Assembly (NCBI GenBank): GCA_963750015.1
Contig: CAVVPU010000143.1
Coordinates: 32,452-96,451 of the forward strand
Length of the DNA: 64,000 nt
Direction of reading: 5' to 3'
Source: CAVVNC01 sp963750015
GTDB taxonomy: Bacteria > Desulfobacterota > Syntrophorhabdia > Syntrophorhabdales > WCHB1-27
Below the pieces are notes generated by a model. That model was not told the origin of the DNA. It searched no databases and saw only the letters and a program-made list of their open reading frames with translations. The first letter of the stretch is position 1, and each line of letters starts with the position of its first letter. Positions 37,796 to 46,921 of the stretch are shown here, piece by piece. The position numbers and the translations under genes were made by a program.

Positions 37796-38491
37796 ATGAA
37801 CGACCTACTGGACCTCCGAAGCATCTACAAGACCTACCACCTCGGCGAGGTCGATTTGCACGTGCTCAAGGGCGTGTCACTCAGGGTGGCCAGGGGCGAG
37901 CTGGTCACGCTCATGGGAGCGAGCGGCTCCGGCAAGAGCACGCTCATGCACATCCTCGGTTGCCTCGATCACCCAACCTCAGGGGAATACCGGCTCGACG
38001 GAGTGGAAATATCGGGCTTCGGTGCGAATGAGCGGGCCCGCTTCCGCAACCGGATCATCGGTTTCGTCTTTCAGAGTTTCAACCTCCTTCCCCGCACTAC
38101 CGCCCTGGAGAACGTTCTTATGCCGTTGAGCTATACGAGGGAACAAATCACCGAGCACCAGAAGAGGCAGCGGGCCCTGGAGATGCTCGACAAGGTGGGC
38201 CTGGCGGACCGGGCCCACCATCAGCCTTCACAACTCTCGGGCGGGGAGCAGCAGCGTGTCGCCATCGCCAGATCGCTCATCAATCGCCCCCAGGTACTCC
38301 TTGCCGACGAGCCCACGGGGAACCTCGATTCTCGCACGAGCGAGGAGATCCTTGAAATGTTCGAGAAGCTCAACCAGACCGATGGGATCACCATAATCCT
38401 CGTCACCCACGACCCCGGTGTGGCCCGTCACGCCCAAAGGACCATCCGCATCAAGGACGGCCTCATCGAGGGATCAGGAGGCGCAGCGTGA
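37796..38491 (+). CDS. ABC transporter ATP-binding protein (MacB/LolD-type)
   Basis: 231 residues from ATG at 37796. An upstream in-frame start at 37610 lies inside the adaptor gene and gives non-homologous residues, so it was rejected. Motifs: Walker A GASGSGKST, Q-loop FVFQSFNLLPRTTALENVLM, signature LSGGEQQRVAIARSL, Walker B VLLADEPTGNLD and the H-loop LVTHD. The pattern VMLPL-like segment plus SGGEQQRVAIARAL is that of the MacB/LolD subfamily. It hydrolyses ATP to drive the membrane subunit encoded next, with which its stop overlaps (GTGA). Confidence 0.94.
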   Translation: MNDLLDLRSIYKTYHLGEVDLHVLKGVSLRVARGELVTLMGASGSGKSTLMHILGCLDHPTSGEYRLDGVEISGFGANERARFRNRIIGFVFQSFNLLPRTTALENVLMPLSYTREQITEHQKRQRALEMLDKVGLADRAHHQPSQLSGGEQQRVAIARSLINRPQVLLADEPTGNLDSRTSEEILEMFEKLNQTDGITIILVTHDPGVARHAQRTIRIKDGLIEGSGGAA

Positions 38492-39861
38492 GAGTAGCAA
38501 ATATCCTGAAGGCTGCTGCCGGGGCCCTGAGACGGAACATCATGAGGACCCTCCTCACCACCCTCGGCATCGTTATCGGGGTCGCTGCGGTCATCACCAT
38601 GATGGAGATCGGCAACGGGGCAACCCTCGCCATCCAGCGGACGCTCACCAGTATAGGCGCCAATACTCTGGTCGTTATACCGGGTGCCCAAACGGCGGGG
38701 GGCATCAACTTCGGGATGGGGAGCATGACGACCTTGTCTCCCAGGGACGCGGATTCCATCGGCAAGGAGTGCCCCGCCGTCGCCTATGTGGCCCCTATCG
38801 TACGGGCCCGCACACAGATTGTATACGGCAATAAGAACTGGGTGCCCACATACGTCTACGGCACCACGCCGTCTTTTCTTCAGGTTCGGGACTGGACAGA
38901 AATGGACGAAGGGGAAGCGTTCACCGACCACGACGTCCTTAACGTGAGCAAGGTCTGTCTCGTCGGCCGCACGATCGTCAGGGAGCTCTTCGCCGGACAA
39001 TCGCCTCTCGGCAAGGAAATCCGCGTCAGGAACGTCGCCTTCAGGGTAGTCGGCGTCCTGGGCCCGAAAGGTGCGAACATGATGGGCCAGGATCAGGACG
39101 ACGTGCTCCTCGCACCCTGGACGACGATCAAATATCGGGTAGTTGCGACCTCCCTCTCGGGGGGCAACCAGAGCGCCACGAATACGTCGAACACCACGGA
39201 AGTCAACTCCCTTAGCATGACCTATCCTAACATCACGACGAGCCTTTACCCGACCCAGTCGAGCAACGAGCTCGCCGACGTTCCCCAGCCCATCCGGTTC
39301 GCCAATGTGGACCAGATCCTCATCAGCGCGCGCACGTCGGAGGACATTCCCTTCGCCATCCAGCAGATTACCGAAGTGGTTCGGGAAAATCACCATCTGC
39401 GGCCCACTGCACTCAATGACTTCACGGTCCGCGACATGACGGAGATCACGAAGGCCATGAGCTCGACCACCGAGCTCATCACGAAGCTGCTTCTCTATGT
39501 GGCCATGATCTCCCTCATTGTCGGTGGTGTCGGCATCATGAACATCATGCTCGTCTCCGTCACCGAACGGACACGCGAGATCGGCCTGCGGATGGCAGTG
39601 GGGGCCGAGCCGAACGATATTCTTCGCCAGTTTCTCACCGAGGCCATTGTGCTCTGCCTGGCCGGCGGCATCATGGGCATCTTTGTCGGGCGAGGGGCCT
39701 CGATTCTTGTCTCGAAGCTCCTGCACTGGCCCACTGCGCCTTCCCTAGGCGCTATCGTGGCGGCGGTGGTGGTATCGGCGAGTGTGGGTGTCATCTTCGG
39801 CTTCTATCCGGCCTGGAAAGGATCGCGCCTTGATCCTATAGAAGCCCTCAGATACGAGTGA
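38488..39861 (+). CDS. ABC transporter permease (MacB-like)
   Basis: 457 residues. GTG start at 38488 overlaps the ATPase stop by four bases, and AGGAGG lies nine bases upstream. The N-terminal helix (TLLTTLGIVIGVAAVITMME) is followed by a large periplasmic domain (about 45-330), and three C-terminal membrane helices carry GGVGIMNIMLVSVTERTREI and GLRMAVGAEPNDIL, hallmarks of FtsX/MacB permeases. The fold transmits ATP-driven motion to the periplasm (mechanotransmission) rather than forming a through-channel. It couples with the adaptor and TolC-like protein of the same operon. Confidence 0.93.
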   Translation: MRVANILKAAAGALRRNIMRTLLTTLGIVIGVAAVITMMEIGNGATLAIQRTLTSIGANTLVVIPGAQTAGGINFGMGSMTTLSPRDADSIGKECPAVAYVAPIVRARTQIVYGNKNWVPTYVYGTTPSFLQVRDWTEMDEGEAFTDHDVLNVSKVCLVGRTIVRELFAGQSPLGKEIRVRNVAFRVVGVLGPKGANMMGQDQDDVLLAPWTTIKYRVVATSLSGGNQSATNTSNTTEVNSLSMTYPNITTSLYPTQSSNELADVPQPIRFANVDQILISARTSEDIPFAIQQITEVVRENHHLRPTALNDFTVRDMTEITKAMSSTTELITKLLLYVAMISLIVGGVGIMNIMLVSVTERTREIGLRMAVGAEPNDILRQFLTEAIVLCLAGGIMGIFVGRGASILVSKLLHWPTAPSLGAIVAAVVVSASVGVIFGFYPAWKGSRLDPIEALRYE

Positions 39862-39868
39862 GGCAAGC

Positions 39869-41275
39869 ATGAAATCGACGGTTCTTTTTTGTCTTGTGAC
39901 CACGCTTTTGTTCGGGTGCGCAGTCGGCCCCGACTACCATGCTCCCACACCCTCCGTACCCGGCTCCTGGGTGGGAGTGAAGGAGACACAGGGGCCGTCC
40001 GTCGCTACCGGGGAGGTCGCCGATCTTACCGGATGGTGGCGGCAGTTCAACGATCCTACCTTGACGGCCCTCGTTGAGGAAGCGCTGAGAGCAAACCTGG
40101 GATTCGCCCTCGCCGAAGCCCGTCTCAGGCAGGCACGGGCCGTCAGGGGAATCGCCGCCGGAGGCCTTTGGCCGTCCGCCTCTGCAACGGCCTCCTACCA
40201 ACGACAGGCAGGTCCTCCATATACCGAAGGGGTACCCCGCAACATGTATGAGGCCGGTCTGGATGCAGCATGGGAGCTGGACTTCTTCGGGGGCGTGCGC
40301 CGGAGCGTGGAATCGGCAAGCGCGGGCGTCGAGGCCGCCATCGAGAACCTAAGGGACGTTCAGGTGAGCATTGCCGCCGAAACGGCCCTCGATTACGTGC
40401 AACTCAGGGGCTTTCAACAGGAGGTCGTCACGGCCCGGAACAACCTGAAGGTGCAGCAGCAGACGGCCGGTATAATTCGCAAGCTCTACAAGGTCGGGTT
40501 CAACAGCGGCCTCGATATGGCAAACGCTGAAAGTACGGTGGCGACGACGGAGTCCCAGATCCCCGTCTTCGAAACAGGCGAACGTCAGTCCATCTACGCA
40601 TTGAGCGTGCTCCTGGGGCGGCAGCCCGGTGACCTTGTTGAGCGATTGTCACTCACGGGCAGCCTGCCCTCTATACCGGACAAGATTCCGGCGGGGCTGC
40701 CATCCGAACTCCTCAGGCGCCGGCCCGATATTCGCGAAGCGGAGGCGCAGCTTCACGGCGCTACCGCGCAGGTCGGGGTGGCAGTGGCAGGTCTTTTCCC
40801 CCAGTTTTCCCTCACCGGGGGTGCGAGCTGGCAGAGCAGCTTCATCGATACTTGGTGGACCGGTGCGAGCCGGGGCCTTTTCATCGGCACCTCAGCGGCG
40901 TGGTCTCCTTTTCAGGGGGGCGCGGTCGTTTCCAACATCCACGCACAGGAGGCCCTCCGCGACCAGGCCCTTATTACGTATAAACAGACTGTCTTGACCG
41001 CCTTGCAGGACGTGGAGAATGCGCTCATCGCCTTCGCGAAGGAGCAAGAGCATCACAAATCTCTGAGCGACGCGGTCAATGCCGATCACAAGGCCGTGGA
41101 TCTGTCCTTGCGTCTTTACCAGGAGGGGCAAACCGATTTCTTGACTGTGCTTACTGCCCAGCGTACGCAATATGCTGACGAAAATGCGTTGACCCAGAGC
41201 AGTCAGAATATAGCCGCAGATCTCATCGCCCTCTACAAAGCCCTGGGAGGGGGTTGGGAAAGAGGGCCCTATTGA
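39869..41275 (+). CDS. Outer-membrane efflux lipoprotein (NodT/TolC family)
   Basis: 468 residues. The signal peptide ends in a lipobox, LLFGC (about residues 13-17), followed by AVGPDYHAPTPSVPGSW, the standard start of NodT-type channels. Two outer-membrane efflux repeats follow, with long helices such as LVEEALRANLGFALAEARLR and LRRRPDIREAEAQLHGA and the conserved LLGRQPGDL. It forms the trimeric outer-membrane duct that completes the MacAB-like pump. It starts seven bases after the permease stop, so the four genes are one operon. The C-terminus ends with LIALYKALGGGWE, as is typical. Confidence 0.93.
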   Translation: MKSTVLFCLVTTLLFGCAVGPDYHAPTPSVPGSWVGVKETQGPSVATGEVADLTGWWRQFNDPTLTALVEEALRANLGFALAEARLRQARAVRGIAAGGLWPSASATASYQRQAGPPYTEGVPRNMYEAGLDAAWELDFFGGVRRSVESASAGVEAAIENLRDVQVSIAAETALDYVQLRGFQQEVVTARNNLKVQQQTAGIIRKLYKVGFNSGLDMANAESTVATTESQIPVFETGERQSIYALSVLLGRQPGDLVERLSLTGSLPSIPDKIPAGLPSELLRRRPDIREAEAQLHGATAQVGVAVAGLFPQFSLTGGASWQSSFIDTWWTGASRGLFIGTSAAWSPFQGGAVVSNIHAQEALRDQALITYKQTVLTALQDVENALIAFAKEQEHHKSLSDAVNADHKAVDLSLRLYQEGQTDFLTVLTAQRTQYADENALTQSSQNIAADLIALYKALGGGWERGPY

Positions 41276-41374
41276 GGAATCTCGATAGGGGAAGTTTCGA
41301 TTCTATGAAGATTGGTGGATTGCCGGGAATTCTTCGACCTGTTCAGCCGCGACACTACGAAATGTGTTCGCCGG

Positions 41375-41617
41375 CTAATACTTCAAGTCCTCTCTCATAC
41401 GGTCGTACTGCTCTTTGGTTATCTCTCCCCTCGCGTATCGTTTCTTAAGGATGTCGATGGGCATCTCCTCTCCGTATCGACCGTGTCCGGACATCCTCGA
41501 CTGGTGTCTCAACAGATAGACAACAACTATTATTGCCAGTATCCAAAAAAAGATCATCGACATGCCTCCCCCGAACCACGCGTGGGGCCCGTAGCCCCAT
41601 CCGCATCCCCAGTGCAT
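41375..41617 (-). CDS. Small membrane protein with SHOCT domain
   Basis: 80 residues from ATG at 41617 (AAGGAGG at six bases; a GTG two codons earlier overlaps that site). It has an aromatic/His N-terminus (HWGCGWGYGPHAWFGGG), one membrane helix (IFFWILAIIVVVYLL) and a C-terminal SHOCT motif IDILKKRYARGEITKEQYDR. SHOCT domains are short oligomerisation modules found at the C-termini of many membrane proteins, with unclear individual roles. It converges with the efflux operon. The His/Trp/Cys-rich start could bind metal, which is only a guess. Confidence 0.85.
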   Translation of the reverse strand: MHWGCGWGYGPHAWFGGGMSMIFFWILAIIVVVYLLRHQSRMSGHGRYGEEMPIDILKKRYARGEITKEQYDRMREDLKY

Positions 41618-41753
41618 GAGCACCTCCTTCTACCATAAATAAGACCGACAAGAAAGACCTGTCGAGTCCCATCCGGTGGCGAGCCCCGGAATTTTGCAAT
41701 CGGCCCGGATAGGACCAAGGGGCTCTCTTAGTATACCCGATGCCTCTAGTTTT

Positions 41754-44700
41754 TTACATAGGCCTCTGACTCGTCCCGGTCAGATAGTCGATCATGGGCT
41801 GCGTCACCAAGGGTACCACGTCTCCGATCATATGGGGCATGAGCCGGTCCATCACTTTCGGCATGATGTCCGGCATCTGTTCCCGCATATAGTCGGGCAT
41901 AGGTATGCGGGCGGCCACGCGGCTGAGCATGGTCGGCATCACTTTGGGCATCATCATGGGCAGAAGCCGCGGAAAGAGGATGGGGAACATGGGCTTCATC
42001 AGGGGAAGGGCTCCCGGTATTTTTCCCATGAGGCGCATCATAGGACCCATGCCGAAAGGCATGGCATCGATCAGCTCGGGCCACATGGTGCCCATCACGT
42101 CGGCAAAACCGGCCGGTGTCATAAGATTGATCATTGCGTCGAAGACCGCCCATTGCCGCAGGGCTTCAGGGTGGGGGTTAGGGAACTCGTAGCCGAGAGC
42201 GGCCGCCGCAAAATGGGCGAGGTCCTGAACCTCGACCTTGGATTCCTTTTTGTCAGCGGCGACCCTGAGTTGGAACTGACAGCACGGACAGAGGGCCAAC
42301 ACCTTTTCGGCCCCTACCTCGATCGCCTCGTCCAGCCTCGTCTTGCCGATCTCTGCGGCCACAGGCGGGTCCTTGATGAGAGTAAGCACGCTGCCGCAGC
42401 AATGGGCCTCTTCCCTGTTGTAGGGCATCTCGACGAAGTCGACGCCGGGCACGGCCTTTATGAGCTGCCTTGGAGGCTCGTATATGCCTGATGCGCGGCC
42501 CAGGTGACAGGAGTCGTGCCACGTGACCCTGACCGGTTTCTTGTCAATCTGTTCGGGGAAGGCGAACTCTCCCCGTGTGATCTTCTCGGCAACCACTTCA
42601 CTGTAATGGAGGGAGGTGATGCCGAATTCCAGCCCCAGCTTCTTTGCCCAGACGGGATAGACCTGGCGCCACATGAGGTTGCAGGCCGGGCACGAAGTAA
42701 TGACGGTGCTCACGCCCGCCTCCTTCATTACGTTGATGTTGCGACGGACGACCTCGGCATAGAGGTCCCATCTTCCTGCCACGAGCATGGGAATGCCGCA
42801 GCAGTTCTCCTTCTTCCCCACGTAGGTAAAATCGACGCCCGCCTTATCCAGGAGGCGGACGCTCGCCATGGCGATGTCGTTTTCAACGTAGCTCGCGGTG
42901 CAGCCGGCGAAATAGGCCGTGTCCGACTTATGGTCGGGGCCGTGTTTCTCCCACAGGTCTTCCGGAAACCACGCATGGCGGTCCTTACGGTAGCCGGCCC
43001 AGATGTTGCCTTCCTTGTGCAGGGAAGCTCCCATCATTTCGAAGGGCGGGAAGGTCATGCGCTTCTCTTCGTCGATCAAAATGCCCCGGAGTTTCATCCA
43101 TGATGATTCTATGGGCAGGGATGCAGAGCAGCGGGTGTTGCAGAGCTCGCAGGTGGTGCAGACCAGTATGGTGTCGACCATGGCTTGGCTCCACTTCTCC
43201 CGTCCTTCCATGTATTCCCTGAGCCAATACCACTTGCCCCGGGGACTCTGACTCTCCCATCCCCGGCCGTAGAACTGGTCGCACTGATCTACGCAATAGC
43301 CGCACTGGGAGCAGCCGTATGCGTACCAGGCGACGTCGGCCGGGATATCGCGAACGGGCTTGGTGGGCCGCTCGCCGATTTCAAGGGAAACCGCATTGCC
43401 GAAGGGGCGGATGAGGGCCTCGAACTTGCGGGCAAACCCGATCGCCCGGGATACGAGCATAGGGCTCAACACCTTTCCCGGATTGAGAATCTTTCGGGGA
43501 TCGAGTTCCCCCTTGAAAGCCCGCATGCGACTCGCACGCTCCTTGCCGAGAAGCTTGTCGGCTTCCGCTGAGAAGTATAGACCGGTCGAATAAGCGCGTC
43601 CTCCATTCCTTTCCGCGATTCTTAGGATGGTAAGGACGAGGCCGAATACGAAGTTGAAGCTGAACTTGCGCTGGTCGGCCGGGATGAAGCCGAGGATCAC
43701 CACCTCCGGCTTTCCGCCCTCGCTTTCCCTGATGATTACACCCTCTTTGACGAGAGGCTGACCTATCTTGCTCTCTATCTCCCCGAGAGCTTTGCCGAGA
43801 GAGGAGAGGGGGATGACCACTTCAGCCGGGACGAGGCTGGGCCCCAGCCGCTTCACGACCATCAGTTTGAAGCGGTTCTCCCATTCATGACGGGCAATAT
43901 CGTCACTCAGTAGTTGAGCGTGGGCAGGCTCGAGAGCCTCATTCACGTGTCGCATCACCACGGTTTTGTCTTTCCTTCGGAAGGATAGAAGGACGATGTA
44001 GGTCTCCGGGAGACGGACTCTCTCTTCGGGCCCACGGCTGTCATGCTCGGGCAAGGGCGTCTTGTTCTTCAGCTCTGCCATCTTGGGGTTGATGAAGATG
44101 AGCGACCAGACAGGCGTATTCTTGTTGATGAGAAATTGCGCTATTTGTTGAAGGTCGTGACCCGTGGGACAGCCGATGGCGACAACGTCGATCTCCTCCA
44201 GGGGCTGGATCCGGATCGTGATCTCGCTTATGAAACCGGTAGTGCCGCAGGCGCCGGAAACAAGATCGAGGTCCTCTCCCACGAGGTCCCTGACCTCCCC
44301 GTTTCCCATGACCACTCTCGCGCTCACCACGTTCTCCCTGAACCAGCCCGACTCGAAGGAGCCTATCCCCGCACCCCCCTGGGCAAGCCAGCCACCCGCG
44401 GTGGATGAAGGGTAACTCGAGGGATAGAGCCGCAGGGTCAGCCCCTCCTTCGCAAGCTCCCGGTCGAGCCGCTCCCAGACCACGCCCGCCTGGATGGTAG
44501 CGGTGAGGTTCTTTGCATCGATTGCGATCACCCGGTTCATCCGGTAGAAATCGACGACCAACCCGCCTTTGACGGGGAGCACGCCGCCATAGCCCGATGA
44601 AGCCTTGCCCCTGGGAGTCAGAGGGATGTCATGCTCTCCGGCCCATTTCACGAGATCGAGAAGCTCTTGCTCGTTGTGTGGCTGAACAATCGCATCGGGA

Positions 44701-44846
44701 ACCGTTTTTCCGATAAGCGGCTTGAAAAGACTTGGAAAGACTGCGATATCATGGCCGTAAAGCTTCCGCTCCACCCTGTCGAAGGATACGCGGCTCCCAT
44801 AGTGTCCCTCCAGGTACGACCGATGGGTTTTCTCGAACTTCGTCAT
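41754..44846 (-). CDS. FAD-linked oxidoreductase fused to Fe-S/CCG domains, with Met/Pro-rich C-terminal tail
   Basis: 1030 residues from ATG at 44846, chosen because GGGGG lies seven bases upstream; in-frame ATGs at 44852 and 44870 are possible. The N-terminal FAD domain (GlcD type) shows RGKASSGYGGVLPVKGG, GGWLAQGGAGIGSFESGWF and SGACGTTGFISEI. A ferredoxin-like pair follows: CSQCGYCVDQCDQ and CTTCELCNTRC. CCG-type repeats resemble GlpC/HdrB: NCCGIPMLVAGR, HDSCHLGRASG and HCCGSVL, ending with LCPCCQFQL. It probably oxidises a 2-hydroxy acid or an acyl intermediate and passes electrons onward. The last about 122 residues are Met/Pro-rich (24 Met), unlike the rest. ArsR regulator gene and a dyad lie upstream. 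Confidence 0.88.
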   Translation of the reverse strand: MTKFEKTHRSYLEGHYGSRVSFDRVERKLYGHDIAVFPSLFKPLIGKTVPDAIVQPHNEQELLDLVKWAGEHDIPLTPRGKASSGYGGVLPVKGGLVVDFYRMNRVIAIDAKNLTATIQAGVVWERLDRELAKEGLTLRLYPSSYPSSTAGGWLAQGGAGIGSFESGWFRENVVSARVVMGNGEVRDLVGEDLDLVSGACGTTGFISEITIRIQPLEEIDVVAIGCPTGHDLQQIAQFLINKNTPVWSLIFINPKMAELKNKTPLPEHDSRGPEERVRLPETYIVLLSFRRKDKTVVMRHVNEALEPAHAQLLSDDIARHEWENRFKLMVVKRLGPSLVPAEVVIPLSSLGKALGEIESKIGQPLVKEGVIIRESEGGKPEVVILGFIPADQRKFSFNFVFGLVLTILRIAERNGGRAYSTGLYFSAEADKLLGKERASRMRAFKGELDPRKILNPGKVLSPMLVSRAIGFARKFEALIRPFGNAVSLEIGERPTKPVRDIPADVAWYAYGCSQCGYCVDQCDQFYGRGWESQSPRGKWYWLREYMEGREKWSQAMVDTILVCTTCELCNTRCSASLPIESSWMKLRGILIDEEKRMTFPPFEMMGASLHKEGNIWAGYRKDRHAWFPEDLWEKHGPDHKSDTAYFAGCTASYVENDIAMASVRLLDKAGVDFTYVGKKENCCGIPMLVAGRWDLYAEVVRRNINVMKEAGVSTVITSCPACNLMWRQVYPVWAKKLGLEFGITSLHYSEVVAEKITRGEFAFPEQIDKKPVRVTWHDSCHLGRASGIYEPPRQLIKAVPGVDFVEMPYNREEAHCCGSVLTLIKDPPVAAEIGKTRLDEAIEVGAEKVLALCPCCQFQLRVAADKKESKVEVQDLAHFAAAALGYEFPNPHPEALRQWAVFDAMINLMTPAGFADVMGTMWPELIDAMPFGMGPMMRLMGKIPGALPLMKPMFPILFPRLLPMMMPKVMPTMLSRVAARIPMPDYMREQMPDIMPKVMDRLMPHMIGDVVPLVTQPMIDYLTGTSQRPM

Positions 44847-44899
44847 ACTCATACCCCCTTGTTGGACCATCTTGAAGCAATATAACAGTTTGTTTTTAA

Positions 44900-44932
44900 G
44901 GTTTCAATACTTCGAAAGTATATGTTGAAACC
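44900..44932. promoter_or_regulatory. Dyad operator upstream of the FAD/Fe-S oxidoreductase
   Basis: GGTTTCAA (44900-44907) and TTGAAACC (44925-44932) are perfect inverted arms around the near-palindrome TACTTCGAAAGTA (44908-44920). It lies about 55 bases before the oxidoreductase start and next to an ArsR-family gene, whose product is the likely binder. Confidence 0.6.
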
Positions 44933-45044
44933 AGCCCATGTGAAAAGGGGAGCTTCTTTGGCCGAGACCGGCGGTTTCGCCACGGTTCTCAGAAGAGGGA
45001 CGATAATTGTCCTAGGGGAAGAGGGGACAACCCGCGGGGAAAAG

Positions 45045-45419
45045 TTACATGTCTTCTTTAATGGCGCGCACGCTTTTCGAGAGGCTCTCCTGGCCCGCCA
45101 AGAGGGTGAGCAAAACCTCCCTCATGAGGGTGCAGGCTTCGGTGATTTTGGGTGAAGAAAGCCGGTAATAGATTGACGTGCCATCACGTCTTGAAAGGAC
45201 GATTCCTTTCTGGCGCATGATGGAGAGGTGCTGAGACGCATTGGCTTTCGGTATGCCCATGGCGGTTACTATCTCCCCGACCGAAAGCTCGACGCCCTTG
45301 AGAAGGTGAACGATCCTGAGCCTCTTGGGGTTTGCCAGGATCTGGCAGACCTCTGCCTGAAGCTCGTACACCTTAAGGTCCGCTTCGCTCTCGCTGAGTG
45401 CTTTATTGTTGCTAATCAT
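45045..45419 (-). CDS. ArsR-family transcriptional regulator
   Basis: 124 residues with a winged helix-turn-helix: VCQILANPKRLRIVHLLKGV, recognition region GIPKANASQHLSIMRQKGIV and wing SRRDGTSIYYRLSSPKI. One Cys lies near residue 28 (EVCQIL) and another near 97 (EACTLM), but the classic CxC metal site is missing, so it may sense something else such as a thiol, a persulfide or a small acid. It is co-oriented with the FAD/Fe-S oxidoreductase downstream (about 200 bases), with a strong dyad between. The TTG/ATG choice of start is as annotated. Confidence 0.88.
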   Translation of the reverse strand: MISNNKALSESEADLKVYELQAEVCQILANPKRLRIVHLLKGVELSVGEIVTAMGIPKANASQHLSIMRQKGIVLSRRDGTSIYYRLSSPKITEACTLMREVLLTLLAGQESLSKSVRAIKEDM

Positions 45420-45604
45420 CGAAACTAATGTAGCACGATTTATTTCTCATGTCAAAAGCAAATCTTCGTCGGGCACAGTTAGCCTGTAGTTGCGGGACGT
45501 GTGAGGCTAAAGATTGATTTATTTCCCGCAAAACGATAGCCTTGTTGCATCGCTGCGAAGGAATAGGCAGGGACGATTGCGCGTGGAGGGAGAGGGCAAG
45601 ACCG

Positions 45605-46891
45605 GTGGCTGACTGTGGAGTGGCACTGCTTTGGGACGAGTCTTTTATCTGGGGGGTTGTCACACGCAGGGCCCTGGATGAGGCCGGGCTGCCCTTCCGG
45701 CTCGTGAGGGCCTCGGATGTCCGCGAGGGCAGACTATCCGGATACGGAGCCCTCCTCGTGCCAGGAGGCTGGGCTTCCAATAAGATCAAAGCGCTCGGGG
45801 AGACGGGGAGGACCCGCATACGCCAGTTTGTCGCCGATGGGGGGACCTATATCGGTCTGTGCGGGGGCGCCGGGCTCGCCACACGCCAGGGACTATCCCT
45901 GGTGGACGTGGAGCGAGTGTCGACAGACCGGCGAGTGCCGAGCTTCAATGGGAGGATACGCATTGCCCTGATTGATTCACCCCTTTGGGAAGGTGTAACA
46001 GACCCGGTTTTCTACGCATGGTGGCCGTCCCAGTTCAGGGTGGGAAAAGAGATCTCCATTCTTGCCCGGTACGAGGAGGCTCTTTCTGATGCCTTCAGCT
46101 CGGATTTGAACGTTGGCGACGTCCAGGCGGCTCAGGGCTGGGAGAATTTGGAGAGCTACTACGGTATCAATCTCGACCCGGCCCGTATGCGGGGCGAGCC
46201 GGCGGTGCTCTCCGGAAGGTTCGGGCAGGGGAGGGTGCTGCTCTCCCTCCTCCATTTCGATATGCCGGGGGACCGAAACGGCCTGACAGTGCTCAGGAAC
46301 CTATGGAGGCTATGGGAAGAGGAAGATTCTCTGGAAGGAAGAGAATATGGTAAAGCTTTTGCCGAAACCCCGCTTTCTTCCCTTGCCGCAGTCCGTCCGT
46401 CCCTTCAATCTCTCATCCGAGATATTCAGGAGGCTGTCGATGGGCTGATCGACTTCGGCATCCGCAATTTTCTCTGGTTCTGGCGGAATTCCTTCATGCT
46501 CCAATGGAAGAGGGGCGTGAGGGGCCTCGAGTACTGCACACTGAAGGTGCTCGCCGACGAGATCGCAAAGGCGATCACGTGGGGCTCAAAGCAGACCGCG
46601 AAGACCGATTCCATGAGCCCAGGTGATGCGGATCGGGTCGACGCACTCGTGGAGGATAGGCTTATCCTGGTCCGGGAGGCGCTGCTTCCCTTTGTCCACG
46701 ACGCACGGCTGCTTCTCATGCTCGAGCGTCAAGCTATGCTGTGGGAAAGACTCACCTTCGACGCGAGCAGCGAGCCTCGCATCATTGAGCTGCGGAAAAG
46801 CCTCTTTTCTACGTCCAAGAGCTACGGGGGCAGGTTCAAAGAGCTGATAGACAGCATGGACGAGCTTCTTTACGCCCTTTACGCTTCATGA
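45605..46891 (+). CDS. BPL_N (glutamine amidotransferase-like) domain protein with unknown C-terminal helical domain
   Basis: 428 residues from GTG at 45605, with GGAGGGAGAGG 13-20 bases upstream; a longer frame to 45542 has no ribosome site. The N-terminal about 250 residues match the BPL_N/class I amidotransferase-like fold: YGALLVPGGWASNKIKALGE, then YIGLCGGAGLATRQGLSLVD with the Cys in the nucleophile-elbow position, and later GQGRVLLSLLHFDMPGD. The C-terminal about 180 residues are helical and not recognised, with Trp/Phe-rich LIDFGIRNFLWFWRN. It is divergent from the ArsR gene. An amide or ester hydrolase role is possible but not shown. Confidence 0.75.
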   Translation: MADCGVALLWDESFIWGVVTRRALDEAGLPFRLVRASDVREGRLSGYGALLVPGGWASNKIKALGETGRTRIRQFVADGGTYIGLCGGAGLATRQGLSLVDVERVSTDRRVPSFNGRIRIALIDSPLWEGVTDPVFYAWWPSQFRVGKEISILARYEEALSDAFSSDLNVGDVQAAQGWENLESYYGINLDPARMRGEPAVLSGRFGQGRVLLSLLHFDMPGDRNGLTVLRNLWRLWEEEDSLEGREYGKAFAETPLSSLAAVRPSLQSLIRDIQEAVDGLIDFGIRNFLWFWRNSFMLQWKRGVRGLEYCTLKVLADEIAKAITWGSKQTAKTDSMSPGDADRVDALVEDRLILVREALLPFVHDARLLLMLERQAMLWERLTFDASSEPRIIELRKSLFSTSKSYGGRFKELIDSMDELLYALYAS

Positions 46892-46921
46892 GGATAGACG
46901 GAAGCACGTTCCTTCGCCTTT

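Noticed and set aside
36493..39726. Long reverse frames (443 and 432 codons) opposite the exporter operon
   Set aside because: Forward frames carry all adaptor, ATPase and permease motifs; the reverse ones are shadows.
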